Below are positions 1 to 8,743 of a stretch of 64,000 nucleotides of DNA, piece after piece. The notes below the pieces were generated by a model. That model saw only the letters and a list, made by a program, of their open reading frames with translations, was not told the origin of the DNA and did no database searches. A program made the translations under genes and the position numbers. Positions within the stretch are counted from its first letter, which is position 1. Each line of letters begins with the position of its first letter. Location of the stretch: NCBI RefSeq assembly GCF_000312045.1, contig NZ_HE978635.1, positions 546,124-610,123 of the forward strand, given 5' to 3'. The DNA comes from Noviherbaspirillum massiliense JC206. Its GTDB lineage: Bacteria > Pseudomonadota > Gammaproteobacteria > Burkholderiales > Burkholderiaceae_D.

Positions 1-900
1 GTGCTCTGGAAATACGGCTCGGACGAGCAGAAGGCGCAATGGCTGACGCCGCTCCTGAACGGTGAAATCCGCTCCGCCTTCTGCATGACGGAGCCGGATG
101 TCGCTTCGTCCGATGCCACCAACATGCGGGCCACCGCCGTGGTCGAGAATGACCAGATCATCCTCAGCGGCAAGAAATGGTGGTCGAGCGGCATCGGCGA
201 CCCGCACACGAAAATCCTCATCGTCATGGCGCACACGCCCGATTTTTCCAAGGGCCCGCACCAGCAGCATTCGATGGTGCTGGTGCCGATCGACACGCCT
301 GGCGTGACTATCACCCGCATGCTGCCGGTGTTTGGCGCCTACGACGAACCGCATGGCCATGGCGAAGTGCATTTCAAGAATGTGCGCCTGCCGCTGTCGA
401 ACTTCATTGCCGGCGCGGGACGTGGTTTCGAAATTGCCCAGGGCCGGCTCGGTCCCGGGCGCATCCATCATGCGATGCGCTGCATCGGCGCCGCTGAAGC
501 CGCCTTGGACCTGATGGTCCACCGCGGCATGAAGCGGGTCGCCTTCGGCAAGCCGGTCATGATGCTGGACGGGAACCGGGAGCGGCTCGCTGAAGCACGC
601 ATGGCGATCGACCAGGCGCGGCTGCTGACGCTGTATGCCGCGTGGAAGATCGACAAGGTGGGCGCGAAGGCGGCGATGACCGAGATTTCCGCGATCAAGG
701 TGGTTGCGCCGAATGTACTGCAGCGCGTTACCGACATGGCGATCCAGATCCATGGCGGCGCCGGCGTGTCCGACGATACGCCCTTGCCGGCCTTCTTCAT
801 CCAGGGCCGCTCAATCCGTATCGCCGACGGGCCGGACGAGGTGCACAAGGCGGTGATCGCCAAGATCGAGCTTGAAAAGCGCGGGTACAAGAAGCGCTGA
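1..900 (+). CDS. Acyl-CoA dehydrogenase family protein (5' end cut off by window)
   Basis: This is the C-terminal 299 residues of a flavin acyl-CoA dehydrogenase; the family usually runs to about 400 residues, so roughly the first 100 lie outside the window and the GTG at base 1 is probably internal. Visible family marks are the FAD/substrate loop TEPDVASSD near residue 31, the motif QIHGGAGVSDDTP near residue 249, and GPDEVH near residue 279, where this family places its catalytic glutamate. The sequence resembles the dehydrogenase half of ACAD10/ACAD11. The next gene, 30 bp on, is a kinase-like protein of the type fused to the dehydrogenase in animal ACAD10/11, which supports that subfamily. 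The family oxidises acyl-CoA thioesters to enoyl-CoA. The exact substrate cannot be read from the sequence. Confidence 0.93.
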   Translation: MLWKYGSDEQKAQWLTPLLNGEIRSAFCMTEPDVASSDATNMRATAVVENDQIILSGKKWWSSGIGDPHTKILIVMAHTPDFSKGPHQQHSMVLVPIDTPGVTITRMLPVFGAYDEPHGHGEVHFKNVRLPLSNFIAGAGRGFEIAQGRLGPGRIHHAMRCIGAAEAALDLMVHRGMKRVAFGKPVMMLDGNRERLAEARMAIDQARLLTLYAAWKIDKVGAKAAMTEISAIKVVAPNVLQRVTDMAIQIHGGAGVSDDTPLPAFFIQGRSIRIADGPDEVHKAVIAKIELEKRGYKKR

Positions 901-930
901 GCGGCGCGACATTTTTGTGATCGAAGAACG

Positions 931-2004
931 ATGAATAAAACCAGCTTGATTGATCAGGCCAGGGCGGTGCGCCAGGGCGAAGAACTCGATGCGCGGGCCG
1001 TGACGGAATGGCTGCGCTCGACCGGAGTGGAACTGATCGGGGAACCGCAGGTAACGCAATTCTCGGGCGGCGCCTCGAACTGGACCTACCGCCTCAAGTA
1101 TGACAACCGTGACCTGATCCTGCGGCGCCCGCCGATGGGGACCAAGGCCAAGTCGGCGCACGACATGGTGCGCGAGTACAAGGTTCAGCATGCGATCAAG
1201 CCGGTCTATCCGGTGGTGCCGGCCATGGTCGGGCTGTGCATCGATCATGCCGTGATCGGCGACGATTTTTACGTGATGGACCGCATCGAAGGCATCATTC
1301 CACGGCGCCACCTGCCGCGCGGGCTGGAGATGACGGAAGCGGACGTGCGCCGGCTGTGCCTGAATGTGCTCGACAAGCTGGTCGAACTGCACCAGGTCGA
1401 TTACCGTGCGGCCGGGTTGCAGGATCTCGGCAAGGGTGCGGGCTACGCACGCCGCCAGGTCGAAGGCCGGTCGGCCCGCTACCTGAAGGCGAAGACCTGG
1501 AACGTCTCGGATTTCAGCTATGTCCGCAACTGGCTGCAGGAGCGCATCCCGGAAGATGTGAAGACCTGCCTGATCCACAACGACTGGCGCTTCGATAACG
1601 TGGTGCTGGCCCCGGACGATCCCACGCGCGTCATCGGTGTGCTCGACTGGGAAATGGCGACGCTCGGCGATCCGCTGATGGAACTGGGAAGCATGCTGGC
1701 ATACTGGGTCGAGGCAGGCGACGGCTTCCTGATGAAATCCACGCAGCGCCAGCCCACCACCCTGAAAGGCATGCTCAGCCGCAGGCAGGTGGTCGACTAT
1801 TACCGGGAACGCAGCGGCCTGAAGGCGGACAACTGGATCTTTTACGAAGTGTTCGGCTTGTTCCGCCTCGCCGTCATCGCGCAGCAGATCTACTATCGCT
1901 ACCACCACAAGCAGACCGCCAATCCCGCCTTCAAGCACTACTGGGTGATGGTCAACTACTGTGCCTGGCGCTGCCGCCAGCTGATCAGGCAGCACGGCCG
2001 CTGA
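931..2004 (+). CDS. Phosphotransferase family protein (APH fold, ACAD10/11 kinase-like)
   Basis: A 357-residue protein with the aminoglycoside phosphotransferase fold. The glycine-rich loop SGGASNWTYRL is near residue 45, the catalytic loop HNDWRFDN near residue 215 and the metal-binding DWEMATLGDP near residue 235. It closely resembles the N-terminal kinase domain of animal ACAD10/11, described as phosphorylating 4-hydroxyacyl-CoAs so the dehydrogenase domain can act on them. Here kinase and dehydrogenase are separate neighbouring genes in one operon, which makes a shared hydroxy-fatty-acid catabolic role likely (inference). The ATG at 931 lies after only a weak GAAGAA ribosome site. It is unlikely to be an antibiotic-resistance enzyme, given this context. 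Confidence 0.9.
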   Translation: MNKTSLIDQARAVRQGEELDARAVTEWLRSTGVELIGEPQVTQFSGGASNWTYRLKYDNRDLILRRPPMGTKAKSAHDMVREYKVQHAIKPVYPVVPAMVGLCIDHAVIGDDFYVMDRIEGIIPRRHLPRGLEMTEADVRRLCLNVLDKLVELHQVDYRAAGLQDLGKGAGYARRQVEGRSARYLKAKTWNVSDFSYVRNWLQERIPEDVKTCLIHNDWRFDNVVLAPDDPTRVIGVLDWEMATLGDPLMELGSMLAYWVEAGDGFLMKSTQRQPTTLKGMLSRRQVVDYYRERSGLKADNWIFYEVFGLFRLAVIAQQIYYRYHHKQTANPAFKHYWVMVNYCAWRCRQLIRQHGR

Positions 2005-2046
2005 ACCGCAGCAGCGGCTGAAACTTTTTAACCTATCGGTAAATAA

Positions 2047-2796
2047 ATGCTCAGAAAAAATATCCTGATCACCGGCGCAAGCTCCGGTCTCGGCGAGGGA
2101 ATGGCACGCGAATTCGCGGCGAAGGGACGCAACCTGGCGCTATGCGCAAGGAGAACCGAGCGCCTGCTCGCCCTCAAGGCGGAACTGGAAGGCAAGCATC
2201 CGGGCATCCGGGTGCTGGTCAAGCCGCTCGACGTGAATGATGCGGACGCGGTATTCAAAACCTTCCGCCAATTCGCTGACGAGCTCGGCAGTCTTGACCG
2301 CGTAATCGTGAACGCAGGTGTCGCCACGGGTCGAAGAGTCGGCACCGGGAATTTCGAAGCCAATGCCCGGACGGCGCAAACCAACTTCCTCGCCGCACTG
2401 GCGCAATGCGAAGCGGCGGTCGAAATCTTCCGCAAGCAGGGGCAGGGTCACCTGGTAGCGATCTCTTCGATGAGCGCGCTGCGCGGCTTGCCCAAGCATC
2501 TCACCGTCTACGCGGCGACCAAGGCTGGTCTGGCGACGCTGGCTGAAGGCATCCGCGCCGAACTGCTTGCCACGCCGATCAAGGTATCGACAATCTACCC
2601 CGGCTACATCCGGACCGAACTCAATGCCGGTGCAAAGAAGCTGCCCTTCGAAGTCGACGCGCGCACCGGCAGCGCGGCACTGGCCAAGGCGATCGAGCGC
2701 GAGCCGGCCAAGGCTTACGTGCCGTCCTGGCCATGGATGTTGGTCGGCGGCCTGCTGCGAGTGATGCCGCTGTCGCTGGTCGCGAAGTTTGCATAA
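2047..2796 (+). CDS. SDR family oxidoreductase
   Basis: A 249-residue classical short-chain dehydrogenase. The nucleotide-binding motif TGASSGLG is at residues 9-16, the active-site serine in ISSMSAL near residue 140 and the catalytic YAATK near residue 157. The residue after the first strand (CARRTERL) favours NADP(H). A hydrophobic C-terminal stretch (VGGLLRVMPLSLVAKF) may contact membrane or lipid substrates. It sits 42 bp after the kinase gene in the same direction, in a fatty-acyl catabolic cluster, so it probably oxidises or reduces an acyl-chain hydroxyl or keto group. No strong ribosome site precedes the ATG. The substrate is unknown. Confidence 0.9.
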   Translation: MLRKNILITGASSGLGEGMAREFAAKGRNLALCARRTERLLALKAELEGKHPGIRVLVKPLDVNDADAVFKTFRQFADELGSLDRVIVNAGVATGRRVGTGNFEANARTAQTNFLAALAQCEAAVEIFRKQGQGHLVAISSMSALRGLPKHLTVYAATKAGLATLAEGIRAELLATPIKVSTIYPGYIRTELNAGAKKLPFEVDARTGSAALAKAIEREPAKAYVPSWPWMLVGGLLRVMPLSLVAKFA

Positions 2797-2839
2797 CCGA
2801 GTTTGCACACGGCACTGCAATTGAATGGGGAATGAATCG

Positions 2840-3679
2840 ATGACTACACGCATTTTCGTTACCGGAGGTGCTTCCGGGCTGGGCCGCGAAATCGCCCTGC
2901 GCTGGGCCCGCACCGGCGCCCGGGTTTGCATCGGCGACCTCAACGACGAGCGCGGGCAGGGCGTGGCAGCGGAGATCGCGAAGATGGGTGGAAGCGCCCT
3001 GTACCGGCGCTGCGATGTCACCAAAACCGAAGACCTGCAAGCCGTGGCCGACCTGCTGCAGCGGGAGTGGGGCGGCGTCGACATCGTCGTCAACAATGCG
3101 GGCGTGGCGACGGCCGGCGAGCTGAGCGGCGAAACCATCGAGCAATGGCAATGGATCCTGAACATCAACTTGCTCGGCGTGGTCCGGGGATGCCAGGTAT
3201 TCGCGCCGCTGTTCAAGGCGCAGGGATCGGGCCGGTTCGTGAACATCGCTTCCATGGCAGGCCTGGTCCATCCGCCCGCCATGGGCAGCTACAACGCCAG
3301 CAAGGCGGCCGTGGTCGCCTTGTCCGAAACCCTGCACCTCGAACTGGCGCACGACGGCATCGGCGTCACCGTGGTCTGCCCCTCGTTCTTCCGCACCAAC
3401 CTGAACGAATCCCTGCGCAGCAGCGACCCGAACGCTGCTGTCGTGATGGAAAAGCTGTTCCGCAAGGCGCGCATCACTGCGCCGGAGATTGCCGACCGCA
3501 TTTTCGACGCCGTCCGCGCCAACCGCTTCCTGGTGCTGCCGCATGCGGATGACCGCAAGGCTTATCTGATGAAGTGCTATGCGCCGGTGCGCACCTACCT
3601 GAACATCATGGCCAAGATGACGCGCGGCTTCCGCTCGTCGCGTGCCAGGACAGCGCGGACAGCCGAGCCGGCCCGCTGA
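2840..3679 (+). CDS. SDR family oxidoreductase (second copy)
   Basis: A 279-residue short-chain dehydrogenase not closely alike to its upstream neighbour outside the shared fold. It has VTGGASGLGREIA near residue 7, NNAGVATAG near residue 88, and the catalytic pair SMAGL and YNASK near residues 140-157. Aspartate in IGDLND suggests NAD preference. I chose the ATG at 2840 rather than the one at 2825 because a GGGGAA ribosome site sits just before it, and that start gives the usual short lead into the first beta strand. The extended C-terminus (residues 240-279, basic and serine/arginine-rich) is longer than the minimal family. Same operon as the acyl-CoA dehydrogenase; substrate unknown. Confidence 0.9.
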   Translation: MTTRIFVTGGASGLGREIALRWARTGARVCIGDLNDERGQGVAAEIAKMGGSALYRRCDVTKTEDLQAVADLLQREWGGVDIVVNNAGVATAGELSGETIEQWQWILNINLLGVVRGCQVFAPLFKAQGSGRFVNIASMAGLVHPPAMGSYNASKAAVVALSETLHLELAHDGIGVTVVCPSFFRTNLNESLRSSDPNAAVVMEKLFRKARITAPEIADRIFDAVRANRFLVLPHADDRKAYLMKCYAPVRTYLNIMAKMTRGFRSSRARTARTAEPAR

Positions 3680-3700
3680 GGCGGGAAGGGCGATCCATCC

Positions 3701-4216
3701 ATGGAAACCGAAATGAACGATTCCGTCCGCCGCAAAAGCCTGCTGGCATCCATCCAGGCGCGCCTGTCGCCGCTGCCGAGGCCCCTCCAATACCGAATCC
3801 TGAGTTTTCTGTTTGGCCGCTTCAGTCCTTACTTCCGGACCAACCGGATGCGGATTGCCGACATGGCGAAGGATGAAATAACAATCGCCGTGCCCAATCA
3901 CCGCGCATTGCGCAACCATGTGCGTGGCATTCATGCGGCAGCCATCAATCTCGCATGCGAATATGCATCGGGACTTCTGCTCGGCCAGTATGCGGATGCC
4001 GACAAGGTGGTGGTGGTAAAAACCATGCACCTCGAAATCCACAAGCCGATCACCGGTGCTGTCCGGGCAACAGCCAGGCATGACGGCAAGGAACTGGCGG
4101 ATATGCTGGCGCAGGACAAGGGGAGCGTGCGGATTCCTGTCACGGTGGTCGACTCAACCGGCGCGACGCCGGTGAGCGGCTACATGGACATCGCGTGGTT
4201 CAAGCGGCGCAGATAA
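3701..4216 (+). CDS. DUF4442 domain protein (hotdog thioesterase-like)
   Basis: A 171-residue protein resembling the DUF4442 family, which shares the hotdog fold of PaaI-type acyl-CoA thioesterases. The key region is NHRALRNHVRGIHAAAI near residue 67, which corresponds to the central helix entry of hotdog enzymes, followed by a short strand pattern through VVVVKTMHLEIHKPITGAVRA. It lies last in the lipid cluster, 21 bp after the second SDR, with a GGAAGGG ribosome site upstream. Thioester hydrolysis or an acyl-binding role is inferred from fold and neighbourhood only. An alternative start is the ATG at 3713. Confidence 0.75.
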   Translation: METEMNDSVRRKSLLASIQARLSPLPRPLQYRILSFLFGRFSPYFRTNRMRIADMAKDEITIAVPNHRALRNHVRGIHAAAINLACEYASGLLLGQYADADKVVVVKTMHLEIHKPITGAVRATARHDGKELADMLAQDKGSVRIPVTVVDSTGATPVSGYMDIAWFKRRR

Positions 4217-4219
4217 GCT

Positions 4220-5143
4220 TCACTGCAGCTGGCCTGCAGCCTGCCTGCTGATCGAGGCGATGAGTTCCCTGAACCAGCTCTGCGCCGGGTCATTGTCCCG
4301 GGATTCATGCCAGTACATTTCGATGCGCATCGCTTTCAGCCGGATCGGCAGCGGCCGCACCACCACCGGCAATACCCGCGACAGGCGCTGCGCGTAAAAG
4401 CCGGGCACTGTCAGCAGCCAGTCGCTGCTTGCCGCGACTTCGGCGGCGGCAAAATAATGCTGGCACACCAGGCCGATGTCACGCGTCTTGCCATCCTCCC
4501 TCAGCAATGCATCCAGCGCTTCGCTCCCGCTTTCCTGTGACACCGCGACGTGCCGCGCACTCAGGTAGTCGCGCCGCTGCAGCGGATCCGACGCCAGCGG
4601 ATGCCTGTCTGACATGACGACGACCAGGGAGTCGTCGCAGAGATAGGCGCTGCGGACCCGCGCCATCGCCTGCAGCCGCCGGTCGACCACGAGATCGACC
4701 GCGCCGGAATTCAACTGCCTTTCCACTTCGCTGCGCACCACCGGGCGGCTGAGGACCTTCGCCCGCGGCGCTTCCTCTGCAAGCCGGGCAACCAGCAGGG
4801 GAAAGGCAATCGATTCGAGCACGTCGCGGAAACCGACGGTGAACACGAGGTCGAGGCCGGCGGGATCGAATGCTTCCTCCATCGACACCGCCGCCTGCAA
4901 GCCATTCAGGTGCAGCTGAATCTTCGGCATGATCGCGCGCGTCCTGTGGGTGGCGACCATCCTGTTTCCCTGGCGAACGAACAAGGGATCGCCCAGGAGT
5001 TCCCGCAGCCGGTTGAGGGAATGGGTAATGGCCGGCTGCGTCAGGTGCAGGGCACGCGCCGCCCCAGTGATCCCGCCATGGGTATAGATGGCGTCCAGGA
5101 TCTTGAGCAGGTTGAAATCGAGTCGCACATCCCGTTGACTCAT
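4220..5143 (-). CDS. LysR family transcriptional regulator
   Basis: A 307-residue LysR-type regulator. The N-terminal winged helix-turn-helix covers residues 5-65 and contains GGITGAARALHLTQPAITHS and LFVRQG. The remainder is the periplasmic-binding-like effector domain. I start it at MSQRDVRLDF (5143), the usual distance before the HTH, instead of a longer frame reaching 5218. Its 3' end converges with the DUF4442 gene four bases away, so it faces back into the lipid cluster, which could be a target. Its promoter lies in the 465-bp gap shared with glgX, making glgX the other candidate. The residues point to the NodD/SyrM-like branch but the inducer cannot be inferred. Confidence 0.93.
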   Translation of the reverse strand: MSQRDVRLDFNLLKILDAIYTHGGITGAARALHLTQPAITHSLNRLRELLGDPLFVRQGNRMVATHRTRAIMPKIQLHLNGLQAAVSMEEAFDPAGLDLVFTVGFRDVLESIAFPLLVARLAEEAPRAKVLSRPVVRSEVERQLNSGAVDLVVDRRLQAMARVRSAYLCDDSLVVVMSDRHPLASDPLQRRDYLSARHVAVSQESGSEALDALLREDGKTRDIGLVCQHYFAAAEVAASSDWLLTVPGFYAQRLSRVLPVVVRPLPIRLKAMRIEMYWHESRDNDPAQSWFRELIASISRQAAGQLQ

Positions 5144-5608
5144 GTCGGGTTCCAGGTTCTCAGGTCGGATGAAAATCGGTTTGCGTACGGAACAGGCGCG
5201 TCCCGCAAGGGGCGGCACAAGCGCCTCCTAAGGCAGGCGCATGGCGATTGCCGAAGCGAAACAATTTTAAGCGCTTGTCTTCGCAAATGCCCGTTCTTTT
5301 TTACATGCTGCATGTACAAATTACGGGAGCGAAAGCTTTTATGGACGATGCACAGAACGCGTTCGCTGGCGCCTATGTCTCCGCAATACCGGTCGCATAA
5401 AGCCCTTTTCGGCTCCCATGTGCGGAAGTAGAAAAAAATGCATCGCTGCGCACGGTTCCTGCTTGTTGGGATTCAAGAATTGATTTAATGAAAGGAAAAC
5501 TATGCCGCAACAGCCCGGCGCATCAGCGCCTGCGCCAGCGTGAAAGCCAGCATGAACAGTCGCCATCGCATCGTCCCATTCAGCCGTCCCAGGTTCCAGG
5601 AGTAATCC
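5144..5608. promoter_or_regulatory. Divergent intergenic region LysR / glgX with a palindrome
   Basis: This 465-bp gap is AT-rich compared with its neighbours and must hold the promoters of the LysR gene (leftward) and glgX (rightward). It contains a 15-bp palindrome, TACATGCTGCATGTA, at 5302-5316, a candidate LysR-type operator, and a smaller AAGCGCTT palindrome near 5270. A 13-codon open frame, 5502-5543, starts with ATG behind an AAAGGA ribosome site and reads MPQQPGASAPAPA. It may be a leader peptide or chance. No recognisable protein-coding gene is present. Confidence 0.5.
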
Positions 5609-7720
5609 ATGTTCTTCCAAATCCCTGACCGCCTGATGCGCGGCAGGCCGTATCCGCTCGGCGCCACTTACGATGGCTCGGGCACGAACTTCGCCGTGTT
5701 TTCGGCGAATGCTGAAAAAATCGAGCTATGCATTTTCGACCAGGCCGGGCGCCGCCAGCTGGCCTGCCTGCCGCTGCCGGACTGCACCGACGAAGTCTGG
5801 CATGGCTACCTGCCCGAAGCCGGCCCCGGCTTGCTTTACGGCTATCGGGCCTACGGGCCCTACGATCCGCAGCGCGGCTTCCGCTTCAATCACCACAAGC
5901 TGCTGCTCGATCCGTATGCGCGCCAATTGTCAGGCCCCCTGCGCTGGACTGATGCCCTGTTCGGATACCGGATCGGATCCGCGCGCGCCGATCTGAGCTT
6001 CGACCGGCGCGACAGCGCGCCCGCCATGCCCAAAGCCGTGGTGGTCGAGGATGCCTTCAACTGGGGCGACGACCGCCGGCCTCGGACCCCCTGGGAAAAG
6101 ACCGTGATCTATGAAGCGCATGTGCGCGGCATTTCCATGCTGCGCGACGACTTGCGCCCGGACATGCGCGGCACTTTCACCGCGCTGGCCAATCCGCGCT
6201 TCATCGAACACCTGCACAAGCTGGGCGTGACCGCCATCGAACTGATGCCGGTGTATGCCTTCATGCAGGAAAACTACCTGCTGCAGAAGGGCTTGCGCAA
6301 TTACTGGGGCTACAGCCCGCTGTCCTTCTTCGCGCCCGAACCATCCTATCTGTCGCAGGGTGGCCTGAACGACATGCGGCTGGCGGTGCGGCGCCTGCAT
6401 GCGGCCGGCATCGAAGTCATCCTCGACGTGGTCTATAACCATACCGGCAGCGGCAACGAGATGGGACCGACCATCTGCTTCCGCGGCCTCGACAACCCAA
6501 GCTATTTCCGCCTGGTGCCGGGCAACGAGCGCTATTACATCAACGAGACCGGGTGCGGCAACACGCTCAACGTCTCGCATCCTCGCGTGCTGCAAATGGT
6601 GCTCGATTCCCTGCGCTACTGGGCTGAGTCCTTCCACGTCGACGGTTTCCGCTTCGACCTCGGCGCGACTCTTGGCCGCGAAGGCACCGGCTTCGACCCG
6701 GGTTCGGGCTTCTTCGACGCGATCCTGCAGGACCCGGTCCTGTCGCAGCTCAAGCTCATTTCCGAACCCTGGGACATCGGGCCCGGCGGCTACCAGCTCG
6801 GCAATCATCCGCCGCGCTTCGCGGAATGGAACGACAAGTTCCGCGACGGCGTGCGCCGCTTCTGGCGCGGCGATTCCGGCCAGCGCGGCGACTTCGCCGC
6901 GCGCCTGTCGGGCTCGGCCGAACTGTTCAACCGGCGCCGCCGCAAGCCCTGGGCCTCCGTCAACTTCGTCGCCTCGCATGACGGATTTACCCTGCACGAC
7001 CTCGTCAGCTATACGCACAAGCACAATGAAGCCAACGGCGAAAACAACAACGACGGCCATTCCGAGAACTACAGCGCCAACTGGGGCACGGAAGGACCGA
7101 CCGACGATCCGGCGGTACGCGAGGTGCGCGAGCGGGTGAAGCGCGCCATGCTCGCCACGCTCCTGTTTTCGCAGGGCACGCCGATGCTGCTGGCCGGCGA
7201 TGAATTCGGGCGCACGCAAGGGGGCAACAACAATGCCTATTGCCAGGACAACGAGATTTCATGGGTGAACTGGAACATGGCGCAGGAGCCCGCGGGACAG
7301 GCGCTGATCGACTATGTCGGGCGGCTCACCGCAATTCGCCACGAGTTCGAAGCGCTGCAGTCGTACCGCTTCCTCCACGGAGAGGAACTGGCACCGGGCA
7401 TACGCGACATTGCCTGGTTCGACGAACGCGGCGAACAGCTCTCGTCCGAGGCCTGGCAGAATCCGGAAGCGCGCGCGCTGGCGGTGCAGCGCGCCAGCGT
7501 CAATGGCAACGGGAAGATCGATGTCGTCCTGATGCTGGTCAACGCTGCTGCCGATCCGATCACCTTCCGTTTTCCGCCGCCGCGGGACGAGTGGTATCTG
7601 CTGCTCGACAGCGCAGAGCAGCAAACCGTGGTCCGAAAGATCGCGGAACCGGAAGCGACGGTGCAGGGACATGGCGTAGTGGTGCTGGCGAATCGGGTAC
7701 CGGCGAAATTGGCCGCATAA
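5609..7720 (+). CDS. glgX: Glycogen debranching enzyme GlgX (first copy)
   Basis: A 703-residue GH13 debranching enzyme that cuts alpha-1,6 branches in glycogen limit dextrins, releasing malto-oligosaccharides. The N-terminal CBM48-like domain begins [19 protein letters not shown]. The barrel carries the nucleophile in [12 protein letters not shown] (Asp about residue 350), the acid in [12 protein letters not shown] (about residue 389) and the transition-state aspartate in SHDGFTLHDL (about residue 459). Length matches the family. AGGAG at 5597-5601 supports the ATG at 5609. It is a clear paralogue of the second glgX at 31234-33375, but it is transcribed alone and separated from the main operon by accessory DNA. 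Confidence 0.96.
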   Translation: MFFQIPDRLMRGRPYPLGATYDGSGTNFAVFSANAEKIELCIFDQAGRRQLACLPLPDCTDEVWHGYLPEAGPGLLYGYRAYGPYDPQRGFRFNHHKLLLDPYARQLSGPLRWTDALFGYRIGSARADLSFDRRDSAPAMPKAVVVEDAFNWGDDRRPRTPWEKTVIYEAHVRGISMLRDDLRPDMRGTFTALANPRFIEHLHKLGVTAIELMPVYAFMQENYLLQKGLRNYWGYSPLSFFAPEPSYLSQGGLNDMRLAVRRLHAAGIEVILDVVYNHTGSGNEMGPTICFRGLDNPSYFRLVPGNERYYINETGCGNTLNVSHPRVLQMVLDSLRYWAESFHVDGFRFDLGATLGREGTGFDPGSGFFDAILQDPVLSQLKLISEPWDIGPGGYQLGNHPPRFAEWNDKFRDGVRRFWRGDSGQRGDFAARLSGSAELFNRRRRKPWASVNFVASHDGFTLHDLVSYTHKHNEANGENNNDGHSENYSANWGTEGPTDDPAVREVRERVKRAMLATLLFSQGTPMLLAGDEFGRTQGGNNNAYCQDNEISWVNWNMAQEPAGQALIDYVGRLTAIRHEFEALQSYRFLHGEELAPGIRDIAWFDERGEQLSSEAWQNPEARALAVQRASVNGNGKIDVVLMLVNAAADPITFRFPPPRDEWYLLLDSAEQQTVVRKIAEPEATVQGHGVVVLANRVPAKLAA

Positions 7721-7778
7721 CAAGTCAGCGACGACGCGACGCGACGACCTAAAGCAGCTTCCATAAGCCTGAAGGACT

Positions 7779-7836
7779 GAAGTAGGGTGCGCCATGTGCA
7801 CCGGAATTGCATGGTGCGCGTGGCGCACCCTACTTC
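7779..7836. repeat. REP-like palindrome, copy 1
   Basis: A 58-bp inverted repeat. The outer arms GAAGTAGGGTGCGCCA and TGGCGCACCCTACTTC match perfectly over 16 bp, and the inner part is partly complementary. The same palindrome occurs at 41465-41520 and 41763-41818, so it is a dispersed repeat rather than a terminator made only for glgX. It lies 58 bp after glgX, where it could fold in RNA and also stabilise or terminate the transcript. No poly-T tract follows. Confidence 0.8.
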
Positions 7837-7932
7837 CCCTTCGCAAATCGAAATCTGCTCTAGGATTTTGAGTGAGGCGCCGGGCGCAGTCATTTCCTGC
7901 CCGCGCAGCGTGGTCTTGCTACCCCAGGACGC

Positions 7933-8226
7933 TTAAGGCACGAGATGGCCGCGTATGAGCGCGGCCTGCTCCTGAAGTGTCGGAAATGACGTGCGCCTGC
8001 CGAACAGGCCGGTGAGGTGTAACACCATGCGTAAAAAGAAGCCCGCGTTATCCCGGCCGCTGCGCGGGATCAGATGGAAGTGCACATGCGGGACGTGCTG
8101 GTTCGCTGCCTTGCCGTCATTCAGCAGGAAGTGGGTGCCACCGACGCCGAACCCGGCCTTTCGTTGCGAGGTCACGATGCGGTTGCAAATGTCGAACAGG
8201 TGATGTCGCACGGCTTCTGCTAGCAT
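7933..8226 (-). pseudogene. HIT family protein, N-terminally truncated
   Basis: The 97-residue frame contains the diagnostic histidine triad VPHVHFHLIPRSGRD at about residues 45-59, preceded by a GVGGTHFLLNDG stretch typical of HIT nucleotide hydrolases. Complete HIT proteins have another 35-40 residues at the N-terminus, including the first strands of the nucleotide pocket. Those are missing, and an in-frame TAG lies 12 bp before the first ATG. It reads away from an intact HIT gene that starts 86 bp further right. It is either a decayed gene or a minimal domain; I favour decay. Confidence 0.65.
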
Positions 8227-8311
8227 CTGCCTTAAATGCTAGGCGCTTCGGCATGCAGGCGCCTTGTCTTTCCATTTGACAATCAGGCTATTCATTTCGA
8301 TGGTACGACTT

Positions 8312-8743
8312 ATGAAATATGATTCCCAGAATGTATTTGCCAGAATTTTACGCGGCGAGATCCCATCCGTCAGAGTGTACGAAGACGACGCAACCGTCGT
8401 GATTATGGACGCTATGCCGCAGTCTGAAGGGCATGTCCTTGTCATTCCAAGGGAGCCGGCTGTCGAAATATTCGAGCTCTCTGAAGAGAGCGCCGCGGCA
8501 TGCATTCGCACGGTTAAAAGAGTGGCGGCGGCGGTAAAGGCTGCGCTGAATGCGCCAGGCATCATGATTGCCCAGCTCAATGGAAGTGCAGCGGGGCAAA
8601 CTGTGCCCCATGTTCATTTTCATATTATCCCAAGGCATCAGGCGGAGCCGCTTAGGCCACACGCCGCCGTTCCCGCAGATCTCGACAGGCTACGCGAAAT
8701 TGCAGCCCGGATTGTCGCGGCCTTGCCTGCTAGATCAGATTAA
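8312..8743 (+). CDS. HIT family protein (histidine triad hydrolase)
   Basis: A 143-residue HIT protein. The N-terminus YDSQNVFARILRGEIPS is typical of HinT/HIT hydrolases, HVLVIPREP lies in the middle, and the histidine triad PHVHFHIIPRHQ is near residue 99. Such proteins hydrolyse nucleoside phosphoramidates or dinucleoside polyphosphates. I start it at the ATG at 8312 because family members begin right before the YD motif; upstream ATGs at 8264 and 8300 are in frame but would add non-conserved residues. No clear ribosome site precedes any of them. It lies in the accessory segment splitting the glucan locus and has no operon partner. Confidence 0.9.
   Translation: MKYDSQNVFARILRGEIPSVRVYEDDATVVIMDAMPQSEGHVLVIPREPAVEIFELSEESAAACIRTVKRVAAAVKAALNAPGIMIAQLNGSAAGQTVPHVHFHIIPRHQAEPLRPHAAVPADLDRLREIAARIVAALPARSD

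Noticed and set aside
811..1995. Minus-strand 394-codon frame opposite the kinase gene
   Set aside because: The antisense of a GC-rich gene; the protein has no motif, while the plus strand carries complete APH motifs.
931..2004. Aminoglycoside resistance phosphotransferase
   Set aside because: The fold is APH-like but the sequence and the acyl-CoA dehydrogenase neighbour fit the ACAD10/11-type group, not resistance enzymes.
5339..5620. Minus-strand 93-codon frame before glgX
   Set aside because: Low-complexity composition, no domain, and it overlaps the glgX start on the opposite strand.
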